Part shown: piece after piece, positions 1 to 5,117 of the stretch
Position numbering within the stretch: position 1 is the stretch's first letter
Layout of the letters: each line of letters starts with the position of its first letter
NCBI GenBank assembly: GCA_030043595.1
Contig: JASHXJ010000371.1
Location: forward strand, 1-5,117
Direction: 5' to 3'
From: Trebonia sp.
GTDB lineage: Bacteria > Actinomycetota > Actinomycetes > Streptosporangiales > Streptosporangiaceae
Length of the DNA stretch: 5,117 nucleotides
Translations under genes and position numbers: made by a program
The notes under the pieces: generated by a model
The model's input: only the letters and a program-made list of their open reading frames with translations
Database searches by the model: none
Told to the model about the DNA's origin: nothing

Positions 1-1
1 C

Positions 2-2812
2 CTGGCCCTCGGCGAGGCGAGCGGCCTGATTGGCGAGCTGCGCGAGCTGACCGCCGCCGATCCGCTGGCCGAGCGCCCGCGCGCCCTCCTCATGCGGGCG
101 CTGGCCGCCGCCGGCCGCCAGAGCGCGGCGCTGGCCGAGTACGCCCAGGCCAGAGAGCTGCTCGCCGACCAGCTCGGGGTTGACCCGTCCGGCCCGCTCG
201 AGCAGGTCTACCTGGCGATCTTGCGGCAGGAGGTCCCGTTCCAGCCGCCCGCCGTAGCCGCGCCCCCCGCCGCGGCCGCTGACCCTCTTCCATCATCGGA
301 ACGATCCGTGCCGCCTCCCGCGGGCCCCCCTCGCCAGCCCGGTGGCCAGCGCCCGCCGACCAGCTTCATCGGCAGGGACGACGACGTCCGCGGCGTCCTG
401 AAGAAACTGGCCGAAGAGCGGATCGTCACCCTCACCGGCCCGGGCGGGGTGGGCAAGACGCGGCTGGCGGCCGAGGCGGCCGCGCGGCTGGGCAGCCAGC
501 CGTGGCTCGCCGAGCTCGCCCCGGTCAGCGAGCCGTCCGAGGTGCCCCACGCGGTACTCGACGCCCTTGGCCTGCGTGAGCGGGTGATCGCGCGGCACGG
601 CGCGGAGGGCGGCCCCGGCGCGGCCGATCCGGTGGACCGGCTGTGCGGCGCGCTCGCCGGACGGGATGCGGTGCTGATCCTCGACAACTGCGAGCACGTG
701 ATCGACGCGGCCGCCCGGCTGGCCGAGCGGGTGCTGGCCGGCTGTCCCGGCGTGCGGATCCTGGTGACAAGCCGGGAACCCCTGCGGATCGCCGGCGAAA
801 CCCTCTGGCTGGTCGCCCCGCTGGCCATCCCTCCGCTGCCCGGCCCGGCCCCGGGCCCGCCGCAGGCGGCCGCGGACAGCACGGACATCTCGGCGTACCC
901 GGCGGTGCGGCTGTTCCGGGACCGGGCAGCCGCCGTGCTGCCGTCCTTCGCGGTGGACGAGGGCAACGCGGCCGCCGTGGCACGGATCTGCCGCGCGCTC
1001 GACGGCATGCCGCTGGCCATCGAGCTGGCGGCGGTCTGGGCGCGCACGCTGACCCCGGCGCAGCTCGCCGAACGGCTCGACGACCGGTTCGCCCTGCTCA
1101 CCGGCGGCACCCGGACCGCGCTGCCCCGGCACCAGACGCTGCGTGCCGTCGTCGAGTGGAGCTGGAACCTGCTGTCCGAGCCGGAGCGCGTGCTCGCCCG
1201 CCGGCTGGCCGTCTTCCCCGCGGGCGCGGCGCTGACCGCGGCCGAGCAGGTCTGCGCGGACAGCGTGCTGCCAGCCGCGGCCGTGCTGCCCGCGCTGTCC
1301 GGCCTTGTCGGCAAGTCGATCCTCACCGTGACGGACGGCGGCGGGGAGGCAGGCTCCCGGTACCGGATGCTGGACACGGTCCGCGCCTACGCCCTCGAAC
1401 GGCTCACGGAAGCCGGGGAGGAGACCCGGGTCAGGGACGCGCTCGCCGCCTATTACCTTCGCCTCGCCGAGACCGCCGACCCGCTGCTGCGCACCGGTGC
1501 GCAGACCCGCTGGTACCGCGAGCTGACCGCCGAGCAGGACAACACCAGCGCCGCGCTGCGCTGGGCCATCGGCCGGGGTGACGCCGCCGCCGCGCTCCGT
1601 TTCGTGCGCGCCCTCGGTTACTACTGGATGCAGCGCGGCCGGGGCGAGGGCGACACGCTGGCCCGCGAGGTCTTCGCGATGGCGCCGCCCCCCGAGTCGC
1701 TGCTGATCGCCGAGGCGCGGGTCATCTGCGCGATCATGACGATCAGCGCTTCGCTGGAGATCGACGCCGTCCGCGAGCCGCTGGCCGCCGCGCTGGCGAG
1801 CATGCGCCGGTTCGCCGCGGACAGCACGGCCATCCATCCCATCGCCGCCATGGGCGAGTCGATGCTGGCCATCTACGACGGCGACGCGGACCGCGCGCTC
1901 GCCATGATCGGGCGGTACACCACCACGGACGACCCCTGGCTGCGGGCCGCCGCGCGCATGTACCGGTCGGCGTACACCGCCATGTTCGGCCGGCCGGACG
2001 GCGTGGAAGCCGACTGCGCCACGGCCCTGGCCGAGTTCCGGGCGATCGGCGACGCGTGGGGAGTCGCGATGTCGCTCATGCAGCTCGCCGAGTTCGCCGA
2101 GCTCCGCGCGGACCACGCGACGGCGGTGGCCGCGCTGGAGGAGGCGGAGCACATCGGCCGCGCCCTGGACGCCTGGGGCGACATGGCGTACATCGCCGGC
2201 ATGCTGGCGGTCGCCAGGGCGCGGGCAGGCGACATCGACCGCGCCCGCGACGACCTGCGCAGGGGCGAGCGCGCGGCGGCGGGGCACGCCTCGGTGCTGG
2301 CCGGTGAGTGGTTCCTGTTCACCCGCGCCGAACTGGACTGGCGGGCGGGCGACCTGGCCGGGGCGGCGCGCACCTGCGCGGCCGCGCTGGCATCACTGCG
2401 GGACAGGCAGGCGCGGTGGTGGTCCTCGCTCCGGTCCCAGGTCGAGACCCGGCTCGCGATGGTCGTGCTGGCCGAAGGCGACGCGGCCCGCTGCCGGGAA
2501 CTGCTCGCCACCGCGCTGCCCGCCGCGCGCGACTGGGTGGAGCTCCCGCCGCTCGCCGCGGTGATCGACGCGATAGCCGCGCTCGCGCTCGGCCCCGACA
2601 GCGGCGGCGACGCGGAACTGGCCGCGACGCTCCTTGGCGCCGCGCACTCGATCCGCGGTGCCTTCGACGAGAGCAGCCTGGCCGCCCCGCGCGTGCGGGA
2701 GACGGCCAGGCTGGCACTCGGCGAGCCGGCGTTCGACGCCGCGTACGCCAGCGGCCGGGACCTCGCCAGGGACGCGGCCCTGGAGCTGGCGGCTCAGGTC
2801 TTGCGGCGGTAG
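2..2812 (+). CDS. AfsR/SARP-family regulator: BTAD, NB-ARC ATPase and TPR-like tail (5' partial)
   Basis: The reading frame is open from the first bases, so the true start lies upstream; 936 residues plus TAG are visible. Residues 1-79 are the end of a bacterial transcriptional activation domain (helical repeats, typical LADQLGVDPSGPLEQVYLAIL-like ending). Residues 80-120 are a Pro/Ala-rich linker. An NB-ARC/STAND ATPase follows: IGR entry near 123-125, Walker A GPGGVGKT at 146-153 (Lys152), Walker B LILDNCEH with Asp228, TSRE at 256-259, GMPL at 335-338, then a winged-helix-like segment (about 377-406). The rest is Ala-rich and helical, as in TPR sensor tails. No DNA-binding domain is visible. 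By family knowledge an OmpR-type winged helix should precede the BTAD, giving roughly 1,100 residues in total (estimate). Members are nucleotide-dependent activators, often of secondary metabolism. It converges on an ABC exporter operon, a plausible but unproven target. The family call is firm; the signal sensed is unknown. Confidence 0.93.
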   Translation: MALGEASGLIGELRELTAADPLAERPRALLMRALAAAGRQSAALAEYAQARELLADQLGVDPSGPLEQVYLAILRQEVPFQPPAVAAPPAAAADPLPSSERSVPPPAGPPRQPGGQRPPTSFIGRDDDVRGVLKKLAEERIVTLTGPGGVGKTRLAAEAAARLGSQPWLAELAPVSEPSEVPHAVLDALGLRERVIARHGAEGGPGAADPVDRLCGALAGRDAVLILDNCEHVIDAAARLAERVLAGCPGVRILVTSREPLRIAGETLWLVAPLAIPPLPGPAPGPPQAAADSTDISAYPAVRLFRDRAAAVLPSFAVDEGNAAAVARICRALDGMPLAIELAAVWARTLTPAQLAERLDDRFALLTGGTRTALPRHQTLRAVVEWSWNLLSEPERVLARRLAVFPAGAALTAAEQVCADSVLPAAAVLPALSGLVGKSILTVTDGGGEAGSRYRMLDTVRAYALERLTEAGEETRVRDALAAYYLRLAETADPLLRTGAQTRWYRELTAEQDNTSAALRWAIGRGDAAAALRFVRALGYYWMQRGRGEGDTLAREVFAMAPPPESLLIAEARVICAIMTISASLEIDAVREPLAAALASMRRFAADSTAIHPIAAMGESMLAIYDGDADRALAMIGRYTTTDDPWLRAAARMYRSAYTAMFGRPDGVEADCATALAEFRAIGDAWGVAMSLMQLAEFAELRADHATAVAALEEAEHIGRALDAWGDMAYIAGMLAVARARAGDIDRARDDLRRGERAAAGHASVLAGEWFLFTRAELDWRAGDLAGAARTCAAALASLRDRQARWWSSLRSQVETRLAMVVLAEGDAARCRELLATALPAARDWVELPPLAAVIDAIAALALGPDSGGDAELAATLLGAAHSIRGAFDESSLAAPRVRETARLALGEPAFDAAYASGRDLARDAALELAAQVLRR
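2794..2812. other. 19-bp tail-to-tail overlap of convergent genes
   Basis: The regulator's TAG is at 2810-2812, while the permease's TGA, read on the minus strand, is at 2794-2796. The last codons of each gene are therefore antisense to each other. No intergenic space is left for a conventional terminator, and I see no hairpin followed by a T-run on either strand at the junction. Transcripts from either side probably run into the opposing gene. Confidence 0.95.
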
Positions 2813-3588
2813 ACGCGGACCGCGAGCGGGGCGAACACGACGAAGATGCCCAGCGCCCACAGCAGCGACTTGACGACCGGCCCGGCGGCCGGGCCGCCGG
2901 CCAGCAGGGCGCGCTCCGCCTCCGTCAGGTAGGTGATCGGGTTGATCTTCACGAACGCCTGCAGCCAGCCCGGCATCGTCGCCGACGGCACCAGCAGGTT
3001 GCTGCCGAAGACCAGCGGGAACATGGCCAGGAAGCCGAAGAGCTGCACCGACTGCGGCGTCTTCACCAGCAGGCCGATCAGCGCGGAGAACCAGCACATG
3101 GCCAGCGCGAACAACAGCAGCAGCAGGCAGCCCGCGGCCGCGGCCACCGGGCTGGACCCGATACGGAACCCGAGGATCATCCCGAAGCCCAGCGTCACCG
3201 CCACCGAGATGAGGTAGCGGACCATGTCCCCGAGCACGGCGCCGGCCAGCGGGGCCCAGCGGGCGATCGGCAGGCTGCGGAACCGGTCGAAGACGCCGGT
3301 CGTGATGTCCTGGTTGAGCATGAAGCCGGTGCCCAGGGTGGCGAAGACCACGGTCAGCACCAGGATGCCGGGCAGCTCGAACTGCAGGTACCGGTGCGTG
3401 TTCCCGGCGATCGCGCCGCCGAACACGTACGTGAACAGCAGCAGGTACATGATCGGCGTCAGGCTCAGCCCGAACAGGTCCTCGGCGTTCGTCCTGATCT
3501 TCAGCACGCTGCGCCAGGTGAGCGTGAACGAGTTCCGCAGGCCGGTCACCGGGCTGAGCCGCCGGGCGGGGACGAACGTCGCTGTCAT
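2794..3588 (-). CDS. drrB: ABC-2 type transporter permease, DrrB-like
   Basis: A 264-residue integral membrane subunit of an ABC exporter, close to the usual size of DrrB-type permeases. A short cytoplasmic N-terminus (about 1-40, with RNSFTLTWRSVLKI) precedes about six hydrophobic segments, near residues 41-60, 73-92, 123-141, 149-173, 183-201 and 240-258. The conserved ABC-2 loop DRFRSLPIARWAPLAGAVLGD lies at 101-121, and the region after segment five (PSATMPGWLQAFVKINPITY, 201-220) matches the family's outer loop. The basic tail RVYRRKT fits a cytoplasmic C-terminus. The start is the ATG at 3588, which overlaps the TGA of the ATPase gene as ATGA and has GGGAG six bases upstream. It should pair with the upstream ATPase at the plasma membrane to export a hydrophobic drug or metabolite. 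The symbol is family-level; the substrate cannot be inferred. Confidence 0.93.
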   Translation of the reverse strand: MTATFVPARRLSPVTGLRNSFTLTWRSVLKIRTNAEDLFGLSLTPIMYLLLFTYVFGGAIAGNTHRYLQFELPGILVLTVVFATLGTGFMLNQDITTGVFDRFRSLPIARWAPLAGAVLGDMVRYLISVAVTLGFGMILGFRIGSSPVAAAAGCLLLLLFALAMCWFSALIGLLVKTPQSVQLFGFLAMFPLVFGSNLLVPSATMPGWLQAFVKINPITYLTEAERALLAGGPAAGPVVKSLLWALGIFVVFAPLAVRVYRRKT

Positions 3589-4580
3589 CGGGAACTCCCG
3601 TTCATCTGCTTCATCTGCGGTGCCTGCTGGTCCTCGTCGGCCGTGCGCCCGGTCAGGGCCAGGAACACCTCGTCGAGGCTGGCCCTGCGCAGCGCGAACT
3701 CGGTGAGCTCGATGCCCGCCTGCTGAAGGTCGCTGACGATCTCCGGCAGCTGCCTGCCGTCGGCGACCTGGACGGTTACCTTGCCCGAGTCCTCGCTGAC
3801 CGCGGGCACCGCACCCGTCCGGTCCTCGAGCAGCACGGCGACCTCCCCGAGGCTGGCCCGGTCGGCGGGGAGGACCTCGAGCACCTGCCGGCCGGTCCTG
3901 GCCTTCAGCTCGTCGGGCGTGCCGGTCGCGATGACCTTCCCGTGGTCGATGACCGCGATGTCGTGCGCGAGCTGGTCGGCCTCCTCCAGGTACTGGGTGG
4001 TGAGCAGCACGGTCGTGCCGTCCGCCACCAGTCCGCGGATCATCGACCAGACTTCGTTCCTGCTGTGCGGGTCGAGTCCTGTCGTCGGCTCGTCCAGGCA
4101 CAGCACCCGGGGCCGGCCGACCAGGCTGGCGGCCAGGTCCAGCCTGCGCCGCATCCCGCCCGAGTAGGTCTTGACGATCCGTCCGGCCGCGTCGGACAGC
4201 TCGAAGCGCTCGAGCAGTTCCGCGGCACGGGCGCGGGCGTCGGCCCGCGAGGCGCCGAGCAGCCGCCCGATCATGATCAGGTTGTTCGTCCCGGACAGGC
4301 CCTCGTCCAGCGACGCGTACTGGCCGGTGAGCCCGATCAGCTGGCGCACCCGGTGCCCGTCGCGCACGACGTCGTACCCGCAGACGCGTGCCTCGCCGTC
4401 GTCCGGCCGCAGCAGCGTGGCGAGTATGCGCACCGCGGTCGTCTTGCCCGCGCCGTTCGGCCCGAGCAGGCCGAGCACCGTTCCCGTCCGCGCGGTCAGG
4501 TCGACGCCGGCCAGCGCCGTCGTCTTGCCGAACTTCTTGACGAGCCCGCGTGCCTCGATCGCGTTGGTTTGCTCTCCCAT
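3585..4580 (-). CDS. drrA: ABC exporter ATP-binding protein, DrrA (daunorubicin resistance) family
   Basis: A 331-residue ATPase that should power the DrrB-like permease encoded directly after it. Visible motifs in order: Walker A GPNGAGKT (40-47), Q-loop Gln87, signature YSGGM (139-143), Walker B VLCLDE (159-164, Glu164 the likely catalytic base), D-loop GLD (168-170), and TTQYLEEAD where most ABC proteins have the switch His; here it is Gln196, which I recall as typical of DrrA relatives. The C-terminal regulatory region ends in RRASLDEVFLALTGR (299-312), a DrrA hallmark, followed by a polar tail of about 19 residues. The ATG at 4580 is chosen because homology starts at once (IEARGLVKKFG). 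The frame runs on to 4631, but that extension is repeat-derived and unlike the family. No Shine-Dalgarno sequence sits at normal spacing, so the mRNA may be leaderless. The symbol is family-level and does not imply daunorubicin as substrate. Confidence 0.94.
   Translation of the reverse strand: MGEQTNAIEARGLVKKFGKTTALAGVDLTARTGTVLGLLGPNGAGKTTAVRILATLLRPDDGEARVCGYDVVRDGHRVRQLIGLTGQYASLDEGLSGTNNLIMIGRLLGASRADARARAAELLERFELSDAAGRIVKTYSGGMRRRLDLAASLVGRPRVLCLDEPTTGLDPHSRNEVWSMIRGLVADGTTVLLTTQYLEEADQLAHDIAVIDHGKVIATGTPDELKARTGRQVLEVLPADRASLGEVAVLLEDRTGAVPAVSEDSGKVTVQVADGRQLPEIVSDLQQAGIELTEFALRRASLDEVFLALTGRTADEDQQAPQMKQMNGSSR
3589..3600 (-). promoter_or_regulatory. Permease ribosome binding site inside a small palindrome
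   Basis: On the minus strand the 12 bases just before the permease ATG read CGGGAGTTCCCG. This is a perfect inverted repeat of CGGGA and TCCCG around two bases. It contains the permease's Shine-Dalgarno sequence GGGAG, six bases from the ATG. A four-base-pair stem with an AGTT loop would hide the site. The same bases are the last sense codons of the ATPase gene, so a ribosome finishing that gene would open it, which fits coupling through the ATGA overlap. That the stem acts this way is inference. Confidence 0.5.
3601..3618 (-). repeat. Perfect 9-bp tandem duplication in the ATPase C-terminal tail
   Basis: The plus strand reads TTCATCTGC twice in succession (3601-3609 and 3610-3618). On the coding strand it gives the peptide QMKQMN in the polar tail after the conserved LDEVFLALTGR motif. 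The tail is outside the conserved fold, so a three-codon gain or loss should be tolerated. It looks like a replication-slippage product. Confidence 0.8.
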
Positions 4581-4586
4581 ACCGCC

Positions 4587-4630
4587 ATAGTGGACCCACC
4601 CGCTGTCAGCCCGCGCACACCCCGCTGTCA
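4587..4630 (-). promoter_or_regulatory. Candidate SARP-type operator and leaderless promoter of the exporter operon
   Basis: Read on the minus strand towards the ATPase gene, TGACAGC (4624-4630), TGTGCGC (4613-4619) and TGACAGC (4602-4608) are each separated by four bases, an exact 11-bp step; the middle copy matches the outer ones at four of seven positions. Nine bases further on is CACTAT (4587-4592), a weak -10. Six more bases lead to the A of the ATG, so a transcript from this box would begin at or near the start codon, in keeping with the absence of a good ribosome binding site. No -35 is seen at 17 bp. Described SARP sites are heptamer direct repeats at 11- or 22-bp steps ending about 8 bp before the -10. 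The sequence differs from the known TCGAG-type SARP heptamer, so this is a geometric match only. Confidence 0.35.
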
Positions 4631-4753
4631 CGCCGCCCGCACGACTGCCACCCCGCGCACCCCCGCCGCCACCCCATCGTCCAATCCGACATCCCCGCGC
4701 ACCCCCACCGCCACCCCGCTATCCCCACGGACCCCTCGCGCCCCACCGCCACC
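4610..4753. repeat. Degenerate C/G-rich tandem repeat of about 42-bp period
   Basis: Two 25-bp blocks, 4651-4675 and 4693-4717, differ at a single position (G or A at 4665/4707) and lie exactly 42 bp apart. The block head CCCGCGCAC recurs at 4610, 4652 and 4694, all at 42-bp steps. A fourth degraded unit near 4733-4753 retains CCCCACCGCCACC (4741-4753). The first copy also holds the TGACAGC heptamers. Origin by unequal exchange or slippage of a G-rich unit is likely; any function is unknown. Confidence 0.8.
4693..4726 (-). other. G-quadruplex motif upstream of the exporter operon
   Basis: On the minus strand four guanine runs follow one another: GGGG (4723-4726), GGGG (4714-4717), GGGGG (4702-4706) and GGGG (4693-4696), with loops of 5, 7 and 5 bases. 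This meets the classic pattern of four runs of three or more G with loops of one to seven. It lies 113-146 bases before the ATPase start. It would be in the leader RNA if transcription begins further upstream, or only in the DNA if the proximal leaderless promoter is the real one. Confidence 0.6.
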
Positions 4754-4758
4754 TCGGC

Positions 4759-4776
4759 GACAGCCCGCCCGCTGTC
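4759..4776. promoter_or_regulatory. 18-bp inverted repeat GACAGC-N6-GCTGTC, possible operator
   Basis: GACAGC (4759-4764) and GCTGTC (4771-4776) are perfect reverse complements around CCGCCC. The right arm is part of CCCGCTGTCA (4768-4777), whose exact copies also occur at 4599-4608 and 4621-4630 next to the ATPase start. Sharing a half-site with the proximal repeats makes this a plausible distal protein-binding site. No factor can be named, and chance pairing in GC-rich DNA is possible. Confidence 0.4.
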
Positions 4777-4796
4777 ACCCCAGTCACTCCTGTTGC

Positions 4797-4864
4797 CTTT
4801 GTATGCGTCCCGACCATTTTTCGGGGCGATTTGTCCCACTATGTCGTGCGGGACACATACAAAG
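4797..4864. repeat. 68-bp nested palindrome with 16-bp arms
   Basis: CTTTGTATGCGTCCCG (4797-4812) and CGGGACACATACAAAG (4849-4864) are reverse complements at 15 of 16 positions, around a 36-base core. Two competing stems lie within: 4806-4813 with 4821-4828 (eight pairs on the plus-strand RNA, one a G-U, loop CCATTTT) and TGTCCC (4832-4837) with GGGACA (4850-4855). The outer arms and inner stems share bases and cannot all form at once. No T-run follows, so it is not an ordinary intrinsic terminator. It could be an operator, a structured leader or a remnant of a small palindromic element. Confidence 0.7.
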
Positions 4865-4886
4865 ACCGGTGTCTACCTAAGTCATC

Positions 4887-4897
4887 GCACACTGTGC
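4887..4897. promoter_or_regulatory. Short palindrome GCACACTGTGC, possible operator
   Basis: GCACA (4887-4891) and TGTGC (4893-4897) are perfect inverted repeats about one base. It lies about 43 bp upstream of the candidate -10 box of the methyltransferase gene, where an activator or repressor could bind. Short palindromes arise by chance, so support is modest. Confidence 0.3.
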
Positions 4898-4923
4898 CAT
4901 TCCGGGCGCTCGGGCCGACGCGG

Positions 4924-4945
4924 CCGTGCGGACACGGGCTATTAT
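4924..4945 (+). promoter_or_regulatory. Candidate promoter of the methyltransferase gene
   Basis: TATTAT at 4940-4945 matches the TATAAT -10 consensus at five of six positions and stands out in this GC-rich DNA. Transcription would start near 4952 and leave a leader of about 40 bases. No good -35 is present: CCGACG at 4915-4920 matches at three positions with a 19-bp gap. Directly upstream, CCGTG (4924-4928) and CACGG (4933-4937) form an inverted repeat across the spacer, where a regulator might bind. Confidence 0.45.
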
Positions 4946-4978
4946 GCGGCGGGGAGCTTGCTCTTGTCGGCGTTAGTC

Positions 4979-4984
4979 GGGAGG
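4979..4984 (+). promoter_or_regulatory. Ribosome binding site of the methyltransferase gene
   Basis: GGGAGG lies eight bases before the ATG at 4993 and is a near-complete Shine-Dalgarno match. It favours this ATG over the in-frame ATG at 5008. Confidence 0.8.
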
Positions 4985-4992
4985 CCTTGAAC

Positions 4993-5117
4993 ATGGCGGA
5001 CAGTGACATGGCGTGGGCCAAGCTCGATCCCGCGCATGTTCCGCCGGAAATCGACCCAAGCAAGCCGAGCGTGGCGCGCGTCTACGACGCGATCCTCGGC
5101 GGCAAGGACAACTTCGC
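4993..5117 (+). CDS. DUF574-type SAM-dependent methyltransferase (3' partial)
   Basis: The window holds the first 41 codons plus two bases of the next; the gene runs off the end. Residues 26-41 read SVARVYDAILGGKDNF, the hallmark N-terminal motif (ARVYDYLLGGKDNF-like) of the actinobacterial DUF574 / Methyltransf_19 family. These are usually about 260-280-residue proteins with a Rossmann-type SAM-binding fold. The SAM-binding glycine motif would lie beyond the window and cannot be checked. The start is the ATG after GGGAGG; the ATG at codon 6 is a weaker alternative. These genes occur in many copies per genome in actinomycetes, and their substrates are mostly unknown. It is transcribed away from the exporter operon, and nothing shows that it shares a pathway with it. 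Confidence 0.88.
   Translation, partial: MADSDMAWAKLDPAHVPPEIDPSKPSVARVYDAILGGKDNF

Larger units (their letters stand above)
4581..4992. other. 412-bp divergent intergenic region with no convincing gene
   Basis: This region separates the leftward exporter operon from the rightward methyltransferase gene and must hold promoters for both. Its left half (to about 4790) is extremely C-rich on the plus strand and built from degenerate tandem repeats. Its right half is less biased and carries A/T-containing stretches, nested palindromes and a TATTAT box. The short open frames crossing it, such as the GTG-started minus frame 4606-4839, lack a ribosome binding site and merely translate the repeats. 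I see no tRNA, rRNA, CRISPR or mobile-element signature. Confidence 0.8.

Noticed and set aside
293..2287. Long minus-strand open frame opposite the regulator (and similar shorter ones)
   Set aside because: Low-complexity Arg/Gly/Ala translation typical of an antisense frame in high-GC DNA. The plus-strand frame has clear BTAD and NB-ARC motifs.
2308..3726. Plus-strand open frame spanning the regulator's end and the permease
   Set aside because: It crosses two well-supported genes on opposite strands and translates as Arg/Gln-rich low-complexity sequence, a high-GC shadow.
2794..4599. A single 601-codon minus frame suggesting an ATPase-permease fusion
   Set aside because: The part upstream of 3588 is out of frame with the ATPase motifs and reads as Arg/Gly-rich noise. 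The real arrangement is two genes overlapping by ATGA.
4581..4631. 17-codon upstream extension of the ATPase (start at 4631)
   Set aside because: The extra residues come from the repeat DNA and are absent from the DrrA family, whose homology begins right after the ATG at 4580.
4610..4753. CRISPR array
   Set aside because: Units are degenerate, have no unique spacers between conserved repeats, and no cas gene is nearby.
4606..4839. Minus-strand 77-codon open frame with repeated WRWGCAG / WRRGCAG peptides
   Set aside because: It starts at GTG with no ribosome binding site. The peptide repeats simply translate the 42-bp G-rich DNA repeat, and no family is recognisable.
4797..4864. Intrinsic terminator at the large palindrome
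   Set aside because: No T-run follows the stem on either strand, and it lies upstream, not downstream, of both flanking genes.

Overview
The window is very GC-rich, with codon third positions dominated by G and C. Its genes are an AfsR-type regulator, a DrrA/DrrB-type exporter and a DUF574-type methyltransferase. This combination points to a filamentous actinomycete (Streptomyces, Streptosporangiales or Frankia-like). The genus cannot be fixed from this sequence alone.

Layout. (1) Positions 2-2812, plus strand: the C-terminal 936 residues of a large AfsR/SARP-family regulator, with the end of a BTAD domain, a Pro/Ala linker, an NB-ARC/STAND ATPase and a TPR-like tail; its N-terminus lies before the window. 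(2) Positions 2794-4580, minus strand: a two-gene ABC exporter operon. The ATPase (DrrA family, 3585-4580) comes first and overlaps the membrane permease (DrrB-like, 2794-3588) by ATGA. The permease converges on the regulator, and their 3' ends overlap by 19 bp. (3) Positions 4581-4992: a 412-bp divergent intergenic region with no convincing gene but much structure. It holds SARP-box-like heptamers at 11-bp steps in front of a possible leaderless start, a 42-bp-period G-rich repeat with a G-quadruplex motif, several inverted repeats including a nested 68-bp palindrome, and a candidate promoter for the next gene. (4) Positions 4993-5117, plus strand: the first 41 codons of a DUF574-family SAM-dependent methyltransferase, cut off by the window end.

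How they may work together. The exporter probably expels a hydrophobic drug or an endogenous metabolite. The neighbouring regulator is the natural candidate to control it, and the region just before the ATPase start carries repeats arranged much as described for SARP binding sites. That link is inference. The coding genes belong to known families, so the less ordinary signals are in the intergenic DNA and at the gene junctions.
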